This document shows, in pieces, positions 1 to 6,194 of a stretch of DNA of 6,216 nucleotides. Positions within the stretch are counted from its first letter, which is position 1, and each line of letters begins with the position of its first letter. Below the pieces are notes generated by a model. It worked only from the letters and a program-made list of their open reading frames with translations, ran no database searches and was not told the origin of the DNA. The stretch spans positions 1 to 6,216 of the forward strand of contig JAGHSP010000138.1 of assembly GCA_018065815.1 (NCBI GenBank), given 5' to 3'. The position numbers were made by a program, and so were the translations under genes. This DNA comes from Candidatus Sodaliphilus limicaballi. Its GTDB lineage: Bacteria; Bacteroidota; Bacteroidia; Bacteroidales; Muribaculaceae.

Positions 1-39
1 CTCATATATGCAAATAATTTGCAAAAAGTGTGTCATTTT
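1..39. other. Region downstream of fcl with a perfect AT-rich palindrome
   Basis: Positions 9-23 read TGCAAATAATTTGCA, a perfect inverted repeat of two 7-nt arms around one base. It begins 17 nt after the fcl stop. The centre is too tight and AT-rich for a convincing terminator and no U run follows. A minus-strand ATG at 3-5 could begin a further gene beyond the window, but only five bases are visible. Confidence 0.35.
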
Positions 40-981
40 TCACCGCTCGGCCCTCATGGGGTTATTGAGGAAGTCTTCATAAGAGAGGCGGATGCCGTCT
101 TCGAGTTCAGTCTTGTAACGCCAACCCATTTTTTCAGCCTTTGACACGTCAAGGAGTTTACGCGGAGTGCCGTTGGGGCGGGTTGTGTCCCACTTTATCT
201 CACCCTCATAGCCTACCACCTTTGCCACAAGCTCGGTGAGTGCCTTGATTGTCAATTCCTTTCCTGTGCCAGCATTCACGGTCTCGTTGCCGCTGTAGTT
301 GTTCATCAAGAACACGCACAGGTTGGCAAGGTCATCTACATAGAGGAACTCGCGCAACGGGCTGCCATCGCCCCAGCAAGTCACCTCGGCGAGCCCTGCC
401 TCTTTTGCCTCATGGAAGCGACGAATGAGCGCAGGCAACACATGACTGTGCTCAGGGTGGTAGTTATCATTGGGTCCATAGAGGTTGGTGGGCATCACGC
501 TGATGTAGTCGGTGCCATACTGGCGGTTGAGGAACTCGCAGTATTTGAGTCCGCTTATCTTAGCAAGGGCGTATGCCTCATTGGTCTTTTCCAGTTCGCC
601 AGTGAGCAAGCAACTCTCGGGCATGGGCTGCGGTGCCATGCGCGGATAGATGCACGAACTGCCTAGGAACTCGAGTTTCTTGCACCCGTTCTGCCAAGCC
701 GAGTGAATCACGTTCATTTCTAGAATCATGTTGTCATACATGAAGTCGGCAAGTGCGCTTTGGTTGGCAACGATGCCACCCACCCGGGCTGCTGCGAGGA
801 ACACATACTCGGGTTTCTCCTCGGCAAAGAACTTCTCCACAGCATCTTGGCGGCACAAGTCCAGTTCCTTATGTGTGCGCGTGATGATGTTAGTGTAGCC
901 CTGACGCTCCAGTTCACGCACGATTGCGCTTCCCACCATGCCGCGGTGGCCTGCCACATATATCTTACTATCTTTTTCCAT
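40..981 (-). CDS. fcl: GDP-L-fucose synthase (GDP-4-keto-6-deoxy-D-mannose 3,5-epimerase/4-reductase)
   Basis: This cytosolic enzyme converts GDP-4-keto-6-deoxy-D-mannose to GDP-L-fucose with NADPH, the last step of de novo GDP-fucose synthesis. The 313-residue protein is close to the E. coli length (321). It is an extended short-chain dehydrogenase: Rossmann loop GHRGMVGSA at residues 11-19, LGSSCIYP at 106-113, YALAK at 137-141, and PTNLYGPNDNYHPEHSH at 164-180. By alignment with E. coli Fcl from memory, Ser108, Tyr137 and Lys141 form the catalytic set, and Cys110 and His180 are the epimerisation acid/base pair, so the enzyme looks intact. The ATG at 981 is chosen because the Rossmann strand begins six residues later; no Shine-Dalgarno is close, only AT-rich sequence, as is common in Bacteroidota. 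It is the last gene of the run, 62 nt after the NT-kinase stop. Its substrate should come from gmd upstream, which carries a stop codon. The stop is TGA. Confidence 0.96.
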   Translation of the reverse strand: MEKDSKIYVAGHRGMVGSAIVRELERQGYTNIITRTHKELDLCRQDAVEKFFAEEKPEYVFLAAARVGGIVANQSALADFMYDNMILEMNVIHSAWQNGCKKLEFLGSSCIYPRMAPQPMPESCLLTGELEKTNEAYALAKISGLKYCEFLNRQYGTDYISVMPTNLYGPNDNYHPEHSHVLPALIRRFHEAKEAGLAEVTCWGDGSPLREFLYVDDLANLCVFLMNNYSGNETVNAGTGKELTIKALTELVAKVVGYEGEIKWDTTRPNGTPRKLLDVSKAEKMGWRYKTELEDGIRLSYEDFLNNPMRAER

Positions 982-1043
982 TTTATTTATCGTTTCAAAA
1001 TTCCACTCCAGGCGAACTCCTTGCCGCCATAGCGAGTATTTTG

Positions 1044-2306
1044 TTATTCTCTCCTAATGTGTAAGTTAATGACGTTTTCGTTCTCGGCAGCAAATTTACT
1101 GCTGTCATTCACCACAAGTGCTAGATATCCCCCGCCACCAGCTCCGGGCATCTTCCATGCAAGGACATCGGGCAGCTGGCCGTAGCGGTCAATGGTCAGC
1201 TGGATGTAACTGTTGTCAAGATCCTCATTACCCTGGTACACGGGGGTTACCATACCGGGGAACATGGCGATTTGGGCATTGAAACTTGCCTGATAAGCCA
1301 TTGCAAATGCCTCAAGGTCTTTGTCAATAATAGCCTTCCAGCACGCATCGGCAGCATGAGCGAGAGCGGCAACTTTTTCTCTGGTAATATCTTTCCCTTC
1401 AACGACCGAGCAACCAGGCTTTCTTGGCTCCATGGGCACCAGCACCAAATGCTGTTCCAGGAAACGCAGTGTCATCTCGTCGCTAGTGTACTCCACCTTG
1501 TGCGGCCAGAAGTTGTTGTCGTAATAGTGACGGCACAATCCTGGAATACAGATACCTATCGCATCTTGTGCTCCAGAGATGTGGCCATTTTCCCTTTCGG
1601 GGTTGTTTTCAAAGCAGAACACGAGCCTTGCAAGCATTTCGGGGTCCATCTTAGGGAGTTTGTAAGGCCATATCTTTTGAATCACCTTGCGAGTGGATGT
1701 TGACAGTCCACAGCGGTCACGCACTTCAAACGTGGGCTCAAGCGAAATGGTTATCGCCCAGCCAGGATGATACTGGCTCACGTATGGTTGGTCAATCCAA
1801 GTGCCTGCAAGGTCGAGACGGGTAGGAATAGGCCCCGAAGGATACATGACCGAGTCACTGTTTTCCTCTGTTTTTGCCATAGATGCCATGCTCGACAATG
1901 CCTGTTTTAGCGAGGTGGAACTTCTTGCTGGCAGTCCCTCGGCTGGTGTGCGTTGCAGCTCTACATATTCTATTCCACGCGCTTTGCACAGCGAGCGTTT
2001 CTCGTCAGAACCTCCTTCGGCATTGACAACAAACACATCGGGCTGCACTAAATCAAGCGTAGATAAGAAATCGATTACCCCGCTTCCCTCATTAATGTAA
2101 GCGTCTTTGACATAGCGGATACTCTTGACCATGAAAAGTCGTTCTTCCTGAGGGAACATGGGCTTGCGATGCTTATATTCCAAATAAGTCTTATCAGAAC
2201 CGATGCCCACATACAAGTCGCCATACTGTGACGCCTGTTTGAAGAACTCCACATGCCCAGAGTGCAGCAGGTCATAGCAACCACTTACAAAAACCTTCTT
2301 ACTCAT
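1044..2306 (-). CDS. Bifunctional nucleotidyltransferase-GHMP sugar kinase fusion (candidate L-fucose or deoxysugar activating enzyme)
   Basis: Two domains lie in 420 residues. Residues 1-135 are a cytidylyltransferase-like fold: FVSGCYDLLHSGH (6-18) holds the HxGH nucleotide-binding motif (His15, His18), and RSSTSLK (128-134) matches the second family signature. A polar linker (136-157) leads to a GHMP kinase: motif 1 PTRLDLAGTWID (161-172), a variant phosphate loop GLSTSTR (200-206), Gln247-Asp248 of the usual QD motif, and C-terminal KMPGAGGGG (385-393). The DLAGxWxDxP pattern resembles L-fucokinase domains (DLSGGWTDTPP) more than heptose kinases. A sugar is probably phosphorylated at C1 and then nucleotidylated; substrate and nucleotide are not shown by sequence. 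A start at 2339 would extend the protein by 11 residues, but the ATG at 2306 is preferred: AGAGGA lies 6 nt upstream and the fold begins at once. The ATG overlaps the transporter stop by 8 nt (ATGAGTAA), suggesting translational coupling. Similar fusions exist in Bacteroidota as far as I recall; the function here is inferred. Confidence 0.88.
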   Translation of the reverse strand: MSKKVFVSGCYDLLHSGHVEFFKQASQYGDLYVGIGSDKTYLEYKHRKPMFPQEERLFMVKSIRYVKDAYINEGSGVIDFLSTLDLVQPDVFVVNAEGGSDEKRSLCKARGIEYVELQRTPAEGLPARSSTSLKQALSSMASMAKTEENSDSVMYPSGPIPTRLDLAGTWIDQPYVSQYHPGWAITISLEPTFEVRDRCGLSTSTRKVIQKIWPYKLPKMDPEMLARLVFCFENNPERENGHISGAQDAIGICIPGLCRHYYDNNFWPHKVEYTSDEMTLRFLEQHLVLVPMEPRKPGCSVVEGKDITREKVAALAHAADACWKAIIDKDLEAFAMAYQASFNAQIAMFPGMVTPVYQGNEDLDNSYIQLTIDRYGQLPDVLAWKMPGAGGGGYLALVVNDSSKFAAENENVINLHIRRE

Positions 2307-3513
2307 ATTGATTCCTCTTTTTATTGGCCGAGATTGCATAGAGCATTACCACCGCAAAACATACAACAGGAACTAGGTAACTGATGTAAACGCTCGCCAC
2401 GTCTGACACCATGCCTTGCAAAGGTGTTAAGATAGCGCCTCCCAAGATTGCCATGATGAGTCCGCTTGCGCCTATCTTGCTATCTTCGGGATGATTGCTT
2501 TTTGCTATGCTGCTAAGGGCAATGCCATAGATTGTGGGGAACATCAAACTCATGAACACGCTGATGAGCACCAGTGCGGTAATCAAAAACCAACCTGTAC
2601 CCGATGAGACGGCAACTATCAGCGCCATCAGTGCAGAGAGCGCACCTCCTGCCACAAGAAGCTTGGCTGGTGACACCCATTTCATTAGCCATGTATATAC
2701 AAAACGAGACAGGCAGAATCCTATTATCGTAATGAGATAGATAGTACTTGCTTCTGATTCAAGCACGCCCAGTTCTTGCATCACGATTCTGATTGTGAAC
2801 GACCACACGCCTATTTGCGCCCCCACATAAAAGAATTGAGCCACTACCCCATTGCGATACAAACTATTAGAGAACAATCTCTTAAAGGTAACGTTTAAGC
2901 CGTCCTGCTTATCAGTGTCTTTGCCCAGCGGCATCTTGGCACACAGCATGATGACCAGTATGCCGATGAGCACACAGCCCAGCGTTGCATATGTCGCACT
3001 CACGCTATAAAGGCTTATGTTATCCAGGATGAAATATTTGCTCATGAGTATGCCCAGAATGCTTCCTATGGGATTGAAAGACTGTGCAATATTCAGTCTG
3101 CGGGTGGCAGTCTCTTGCGACCCCATGCTCAGGATGTAGGGGTTTGCCGTGGTCTCAAGCACACTGCATCCTCCTGCCATGATGTAAATGGCAACAAGGT
3201 AAAAGGCATAGCTCGCAACCTTTGCTGCTGGATAAAACAGTATTGCACCGGCAGCATATAACAAAAGACCCAGAATTATGCCCGCCTTGAAGCTCTTCTT
3301 GCGGATAAACAATGCTGCTGGAAGGGCAAAGCAGAAGTAGCTTCCATAAAATGCAAACTGGATGAGCGACGTCTGCGTGTCGCTCATGTCCATTATGCGC
3401 TTGAACGCAGCAAGCAAGGTGTCGGTCATGTTGTTAGCCAACCCCCACAGCAGGAACAAGCTTGTCACAAGGATGAAAGGCAATATATATTGTTTCTCAA
3501 GTGTCTGCTTCAT
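2299..3513 (-). CDS. fucP: L-fucose:H+ symporter, FucP family (MFS)
   Basis: This is an inner-membrane major facilitator protein expected to import L-fucose with a proton. The 404 residues are almost wholly hydrophobic helices, consistent with 12 membrane segments; E. coli FucP has 438, the difference being mainly a shorter N-terminus and loops. Family landmarks visible are LLWGLANNMTDTLL (21-34), the VLETTANPY segment (118-126), NIAQSFNPIG (141-150), and FYVGAQIGVWSF in the second half. Asp31 and Glu120 match the proton and substrate residues Asp46 and Glu135 of E. coli FucP, and Asn147 matches Asn162 (alignment from memory). The ATG at 3513 follows the mutarotase stop by 11 nt; no clear Shine-Dalgarno is seen. 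The last codons overlap the NT-kinase start. The family also carries other hexoses such as glucose or galactose in some Bacteroidota, so L-fucose is the best guess, supported by gmd, fcl and the mutarotase beside it. Confidence 0.9.
   Translation of the reverse strand: MKQTLEKQYILPFILVTSLFLLWGLANNMTDTLLAAFKRIMDMSDTQTSLIQFAFYGSYFCFALPAALFIRKKSFKAGIILGLLLYAAGAILFYPAAKVASYAFYLVAIYIMAGGCSVLETTANPYILSMGSQETATRRLNIAQSFNPIGSILGILMSKYFILDNISLYSVSATYATLGCVLIGILVIMLCAKMPLGKDTDKQDGLNVTFKRLFSNSLYRNGVVAQFFYVGAQIGVWSFTIRIVMQELGVLESEASTIYLITIIGFCLSRFVYTWLMKWVSPAKLLVAGGALSALMALIVAVSSGTGWFLITALVLISVFMSLMFPTIYGIALSSIAKSNHPEDSKIGASGLIMAILGGAILTPLQGMVSDVASVYISYLVPVVCFAVVMLYAISANKKRNQYE
2313..2318 (-). promoter_or_regulatory. 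Ribosome binding site of the NT-kinase gene
   Basis: On the minus strand this reads AGAGGA, 6 nt before the ATG at 2306. It lies inside the end of the transporter gene and decides the start: the in-frame ATG at 2339 lies upstream of this site and has no comparable element. Confidence 0.6.
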
Positions 3514-3524
3514 AAGTTTACCGG

Positions 3525-3860
3525 TTATCGTTCTGAATCAAAAACCTTTGTCATGAGTTGCCACTTCTCGGCAGAGGTCGCATTTGGGTCACAACCTTGG
3601 AACTGGCTGACATAAGCTTCCCATTCGGCTTGCCGCGGGAGTGTGGCTAAACGAGCCATGTCACGGTCCCAGTCAAAGTCATCCACTGTATCGACAATCA
3701 TAAACAAATTAGTCCCCTTGGCGTATATCTCCATTGAGAGAATGCCCACCTCGTGCTGACCAGCAATAACTTCAGGCCACACATGAGAATGTACATCAAT
3801 ATACTTCTCAACGAGAACTGGATCGTCTCTCAACGTCAGCGTCTGGCAATAGCGTTTCAT
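3525..3860 (-). CDS. L-rhamnose mutarotase family protein (probable L-fucose/6-deoxyhexose mutarotase)
   Basis: This small cytosolic protein (111 residues; E. coli RhaM has 104) belongs to the RhaM/DUF718 dimeric alpha-beta barrel family, which interconverts alpha and beta anomers of L-rhamnose or related sugars. Evidence is the overall length and the core YIDVHSHVWPEVI (20-32), where His24 aligns with catalytic His22 of RhaM and Trp28-Pro29-Glu30 is the family WPE motif. YAKGTNLFMIVDT (46-58) is the following strand pair. It is not of the FucU/RbsD fold used for fucose in E. coli. The gene starts 1 nt after the gmd stop (TAAT ATG) and is followed 11 nt later by the fucose transporter. From this position I infer that it supplies the anomer used by the downstream sugar kinase; rhamnose specificity is equally allowed by sequence alone. 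Confidence 0.87.
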   Translation of the reverse strand: MKRYCQTLTLRDDPVLVEKYIDVHSHVWPEVIAGQHEVGILSMEIYAKGTNLFMIVDTVDDFDWDRDMARLATLPRQAEWEAYVSQFQGCDPNATSAEKWQLMTKVFDSER

Positions 3861-3861
3861 A

Positions 3862-4323
3862 TTATTTCACGATGCCTTTTTCAAGATACTCGGCAAGGTT
3901 TACTCGCACAGCATCACCAGCCTTTTCAATGGCAACCTTGGTCATGTCGTGCTCTACCATGATTTTCACCAGTTGTTCAAACGAAGTGCTCTGTGGATTC
4001 CATCCCAGTTCTTTCTTTGCCTTGGCGGGATCGCCCCACAGATTCACAACGTCGGTGGGACGGTAAAAGTCGGGGCTCACCTCAACGAGAACTTTGCCCG
4101 TTGCCTTATCCACGCCCTTTTCGTTCTCGCCCTCTCCCTGCCACTCTAACTCAATGCCCACATAGTGGAAAGCCAGCGTGCAGAACTCGCGCACACTGTG
4201 CTGGACACCGGTGGCAATGACAAAGTCGTCGGGTTTATTGTTCTGCAATATTAGCCACATGCACTCCACATAGTCCTTGGCATAGCCCCAGTCGCGCAGC
4301 GACGAGAGATTGCCTAGATACAG
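3862..4323 (-). other. gmd: Gmd C-terminal part beyond the stop codon
   Basis: This is in frame with the upstream fragment and begins immediately after the TAG. It encodes LYLGNLSSLRDWGYAKDYV, FVIATGVQHSVREF, DFYRPTDVVNLWGDP and KAKKELGWNP, all standard Gmd C-terminal blocks. A GTG at 4267-4269 and an ATG at 4258-4260 could be called as starts for a 130-odd-residue ORF, but both fall inside a conserved motif with no ribosome binding site, so an independent gene is unlikely. Confidence 0.8.
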
Positions 4324-4956
4324 CTATTCCTGCTTGCCCTGTGCAATGCGTGCGGCTGCCAGCGTGATCTTGCGGGTGACGAAAGTCTCGCCACGGCGCT
4401 CGCTCTCGTGGTTGAACAAAATGCCTGAACAACAGAACATATCGTAGGCCTCGCGATATTCCTTCACAATCCAGAAACCATAAAGTTTTGCCACTGCATA
4501 TGGACTGTAGGGATGGAAAGGAGTCTTCTCGTTTTGAGGCACTTCCTCTACCTTACCATATAGTTCAGAGGTCGATGCCTGGTATATCTTGCAAGTCTTC
4601 TCAAGGTGGTTGGTGCGCACTGCTTCAAGAATGCGAAGCACGCCCACAGCATCAACGTCGGCAGTAAACTCTGGCGCGTCAAAGCTCACCTGCACATGGC
4701 TCTGTGCCGCAAGGTTATAAATCTCGGTGGGCTGCACCATGCCCACAAGCTTCACAAGCGACATAGAGTCACTCATGTCGGCATAATGCAGGTGGAAGTT
4801 GGGTATGCCCTCAAGATGTGCGATGCGTTCACGGAAATCAACCGACGAGCGGCGGATAATGCCATGCACTTCATAGCCCTTGGCGAGCAGAAACTCTGCC
4901 AGATAAGATCCGTCCTGGCCTGTTACTCCGGTGATTAATGCTATATTGCTGTTCAT
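4324..4956 (-). CDS. gmd: Truncated Gmd N-terminal fragment (translated part, 210 residues)
   Basis: This is the part of gmd that would be translated without suppression. It holds the complete NADP-binding Rossmann core and the Thr129/Glu131/Tyr153/Lys157 catalytic set, and ends at RIAQGKQE just before the conserved LYLGNL-RDWG segment. The fragment would probably misfold or lack substrate binding. It is listed so that an ORF call at this place is not taken for a complete enzyme. Confidence 0.75.
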   Translation of the reverse strand: MNSNIALITGVTGQDGSYLAEFLLAKGYEVHGIIRRSSVDFRERIAHLEGIPNFHLHYADMSDSMSLVKLVGMVQPTEIYNLAAQSHVQVSFDAPEFTADVDAVGVLRILEAVRTNHLEKTCKIYQASTSELYGKVEEVPQNEKTPFHPYSPYAVAKLYGFWIVKEYREAYDMFCCSGILFNHESERRGETFVTRKITLAAARIAQGKQE

Positions 4957-4958
4957 TG

Positions 4959-6092
4959 TTACCTATCCTTATACATTGAGTCGTAGTATTTCTCGTAGTC
5001 GCCGCTGGTGATGTTGTCGAGCCATGCCTGGTTGTCTAGATACCAGCGCACTGTCTTCTCGATGCCTTCTTCAAACTGCAACGAGGGCTCCCAACCCAGT
5101 TCGCGTTGCAGTTTGGTTGAATCGATAGCATAGCGCATGTCGTGGCCGGCGCGGTCGGTGACAAAGGTGATGAGGTCCAAGTCCTCGCCTTCTTTGCGGC
5201 CCAGCAGGCGGTCAACTGTATTGATGACAACCTTGATGATGTCGATGTTCTTCCACTCGTTGAAGCCACCTATGTTATAGGTTTCAGCGATAGTGCCCTT
5301 GTGGAAAATCAGGTCGATAGCGCGGGCGTGATCCTCAACAAAGAGCCAATCACGCACGTTCTCGCCCTTGCCATAGACGGGCAACGGCTTGCGGTGACGG
5401 AAATTGTTGATGAACAGCGGAATCAGCTTCTCAGGGAACTGATAGGGGCCGTAGTTGTTTGAGCAGTTGGTCACGATGGTGGGCATGCCGTAGGTGTCGT
5501 GGAATGCGCGCACAAAGTGGTCGCTGCCTGCCTTGCTTGCCGAGTATGGGCTGTGAGGATTGTACTTCGTGGTCTCAAGGAAAAAGTCCTCGCCATAGGC
5601 CTCGTGGTGTTCGGTGCTCGACGCCTTGGTCGTGAACGGAGGCTCGATGCCCTCGGGGTGTGTCAGTTTGAGCGCGCCATACACCTCGTCGGTTGAGATG
5701 TGGTAGAAGCGCTTGCCCTCATATTTCTCGGGCAGAGACTCCCAGTAGAGCTTGGCAGCCTGGAGCAGCGACAACGTGCCCATCACATTGGTGCGGGCAA
5801 AGGTAAACGGGTCCTTGATTGAGCGGTCCACATGGCTCTCGGCGGCAAGGTGGATGATGCCGTCGATGTGCTCGTCCTGCATGAGCTTGTAGAACGCGTC
5901 AAAGTCGCATATATCCATCTTGACAAACTTGTAGTTGGGCTTGCCCTCGATGTCCTTGAGGTTAGCGAGGTTGCCCGCATAGGTGAGTTTGTCCAGGTTG
6001 ATGATATTATACTCCGGATATTTATTTACAAACAGACGCACAACATGGCTCCCGATAAAGCCTGCTCCGCCAGTGATTACAATATTCTTCAT
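4959..6092 (-). CDS. rfbB: dTDP-glucose 4,6-dehydratase
   Basis: This enzyme (RfbB/RmlB) dehydrates dTDP-D-glucose to dTDP-4-keto-6-deoxy-D-glucose in the cytosol, the entry to dTDP-L-rhamnose and other dTDP-6-deoxysugars for surface glycans. The 377-residue protein has the NAD loop TGGAGFIG (7-14), LDKLTYAGNL (33-42), HLAAESHVDRS (81-91), the catalytic STDEVYG (133-139, with Thr134, Asp135 and Glu136), YSASK (Tyr183, Lys187), and NNYGPYQFPEKLIP (212-225) followed by RDWLFVEDHARA. These are the family signatures and all are intact. The protein is slightly longer than E. coli RmlB (361), with an insert around 145-178, which I recall as common in Bacteroidota. It is the first gene after the promoter; its stop is 2 nt before the gmd start. 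The partner genes for thymidylyltransferase, epimerase and reductase are not in the window, so its product must meet enzymes encoded elsewhere. Confidence 0.97.
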   Translation of the reverse strand: MKNIVITGGAGFIGSHVVRLFVNKYPEYNIINLDKLTYAGNLANLKDIEGKPNYKFVKMDICDFDAFYKLMQDEHIDGIIHLAAESHVDRSIKDPFTFARTNVMGTLSLLQAAKLYWESLPEKYEGKRFYHISTDEVYGALKLTHPEGIEPPFTTKASSTEHHEAYGEDFFLETTKYNPHSPYSASKAGSDHFVRAFHDTYGMPTIVTNCSNNYGPYQFPEKLIPLFINNFRHRKPLPVYGKGENVRDWLFVEDHARAIDLIFHKGTIAETYNIGGFNEWKNIDIIKVVINTVDRLLGRKEGEDLDLITFVTDRAGHDMRYAIDSTKLQRELGWEPSLQFEEGIEKTVRWYLDNQAWLDNITSGDYEKYYDSMYKDR

Positions 6093-6125
6093 ATAGTTTA
6101 TTTGAATACTTTTTAAACATGTAAC

Positions 6126-6151
6126 AGCACTCCCGTGCTAAACAGCAGTGC
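6126..6151 (-). promoter_or_regulatory. Leader region with two mutually exclusive short hairpins
   Basis: In the predicted leader RNA, AGCAC-GGGA-GUGCU (6126-6139) forms a 5-bp stem capped by a GNRA-type loop. An alternative 5-bp stem pairs GCACU (6147-6151) with AGUGC (6127-6131), which would break the first. A direct repeat AACAGCA (plus strand, 6123-6129 and 6141-6147) underlies this. No run of U follows and no known riboswitch is recognised, so a regulatory role is only possible. Confidence 0.3.
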
Positions 6152-6159
6152 ATTACTCC

Positions 6160-6193
6160 TTGCAAAATTAGTCAAAAAGCGACAATTATGCAA
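6160..6193. repeat. Imperfect inverted repeat overlapping the promoter
   Basis: On the plus strand the arms are TTGCAAAATTAGTC (6160-6173) and GACAATTATGCAA (6181-6193), separated by 7 nt. The arms pair with one mismatch and one single-base bulge. The dyad spans nearly the whole -33 to -7 region, so it could be an operator for a dimeric regulator. Part of the symmetry may simply reflect that both promoter boxes carry TTTG in AT-rich context. Confidence 0.4.
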
Positions 6194-6194
6194 A
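6163..6194 (-). promoter_or_regulatory. Bacteroidota-type sigma-ABfr promoter of the operon
   Basis: On the minus strand, TTTG (6191-6194) is followed after exactly 20 nt by TAATTTTG (6163-6170). This matches the Bacteroidota -33/-7 consensus TTTG-N19-21-TAnnTTTG at every fixed base. Transcription would start near 6155-6159, giving a leader of about 65 nt before rfbB. It is the only such promoter I found, and would drive all six genes. Confidence 0.78.

Larger units (their letters stand above)
3862..4956 (-). pseudogene. gmd: GDP-mannose 4,6-dehydratase interrupted by one in-frame TAG
   Basis: Gmd converts GDP-D-mannose to GDP-4-keto-6-deoxy-D-mannose using bound NADP, the step before Fcl. 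Read through the stop, the frame encodes 364 codons, near the family length (E. coli 373). The NADP loop TGVTGQDGSYLAE is at 9-21; by alignment with E. coli Gmd, Thr129, Glu131, Tyr153 and Lys157 are the catalytic residues; NHESERRGETFVTRK is at 182-196. Codon 211 is TAG (4324-4326); the same frame continues directly with LYLGNLSSLRDWGYAKDYV and then LILQNNKPDDFVIATG to the end, with no indel. Only the N-terminal 210 residues would normally be made, lacking the C-terminal part that helps bind GDP-mannose, so the product is probably inactive. The start is supported by AAGGATAGG (4962-4970) 5 nt upstream, and by lying 2 nt after the rfbB stop. A recent mutation, a sequencing error, or suppression are all possible; the rest of the gene shows no decay. 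Confidence 0.9.

Noticed and set aside
726..1032. Overlapping ORFs on both strands within and upstream of fcl
   Set aside because: They are out-of-frame readings of fcl; the translations show no family features.
1272..1703. Plus-strand ORF of 143 residues opposite the kinase domain
   Set aside because: It is antisense to a well-supported gene and has no recognisable domain.
2307..2339. Upstream in-frame ATG that would add 11 residues to the NT-kinase
   Set aside because: It lies deep inside the transporter gene with no ribosome site, while the ATG at 2306 has AGAGGA 6 nt before it and begins the domain directly.
4235..4432. Minus-strand ORF of 65 residues spanning the gmd stop codon
   Set aside because: It is in a different frame from gmd and encodes no Gmd motif, so it is not evidence of a programmed frameshift around the stop.
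5142..5980. Several ORFs on both strands within rfbB
   Set aside because: They are shadows of rfbB, which is intact and explains the region; the low-complexity Ser/Thr/Arg-rich translation on the minus strand is typical of an off-frame reading.
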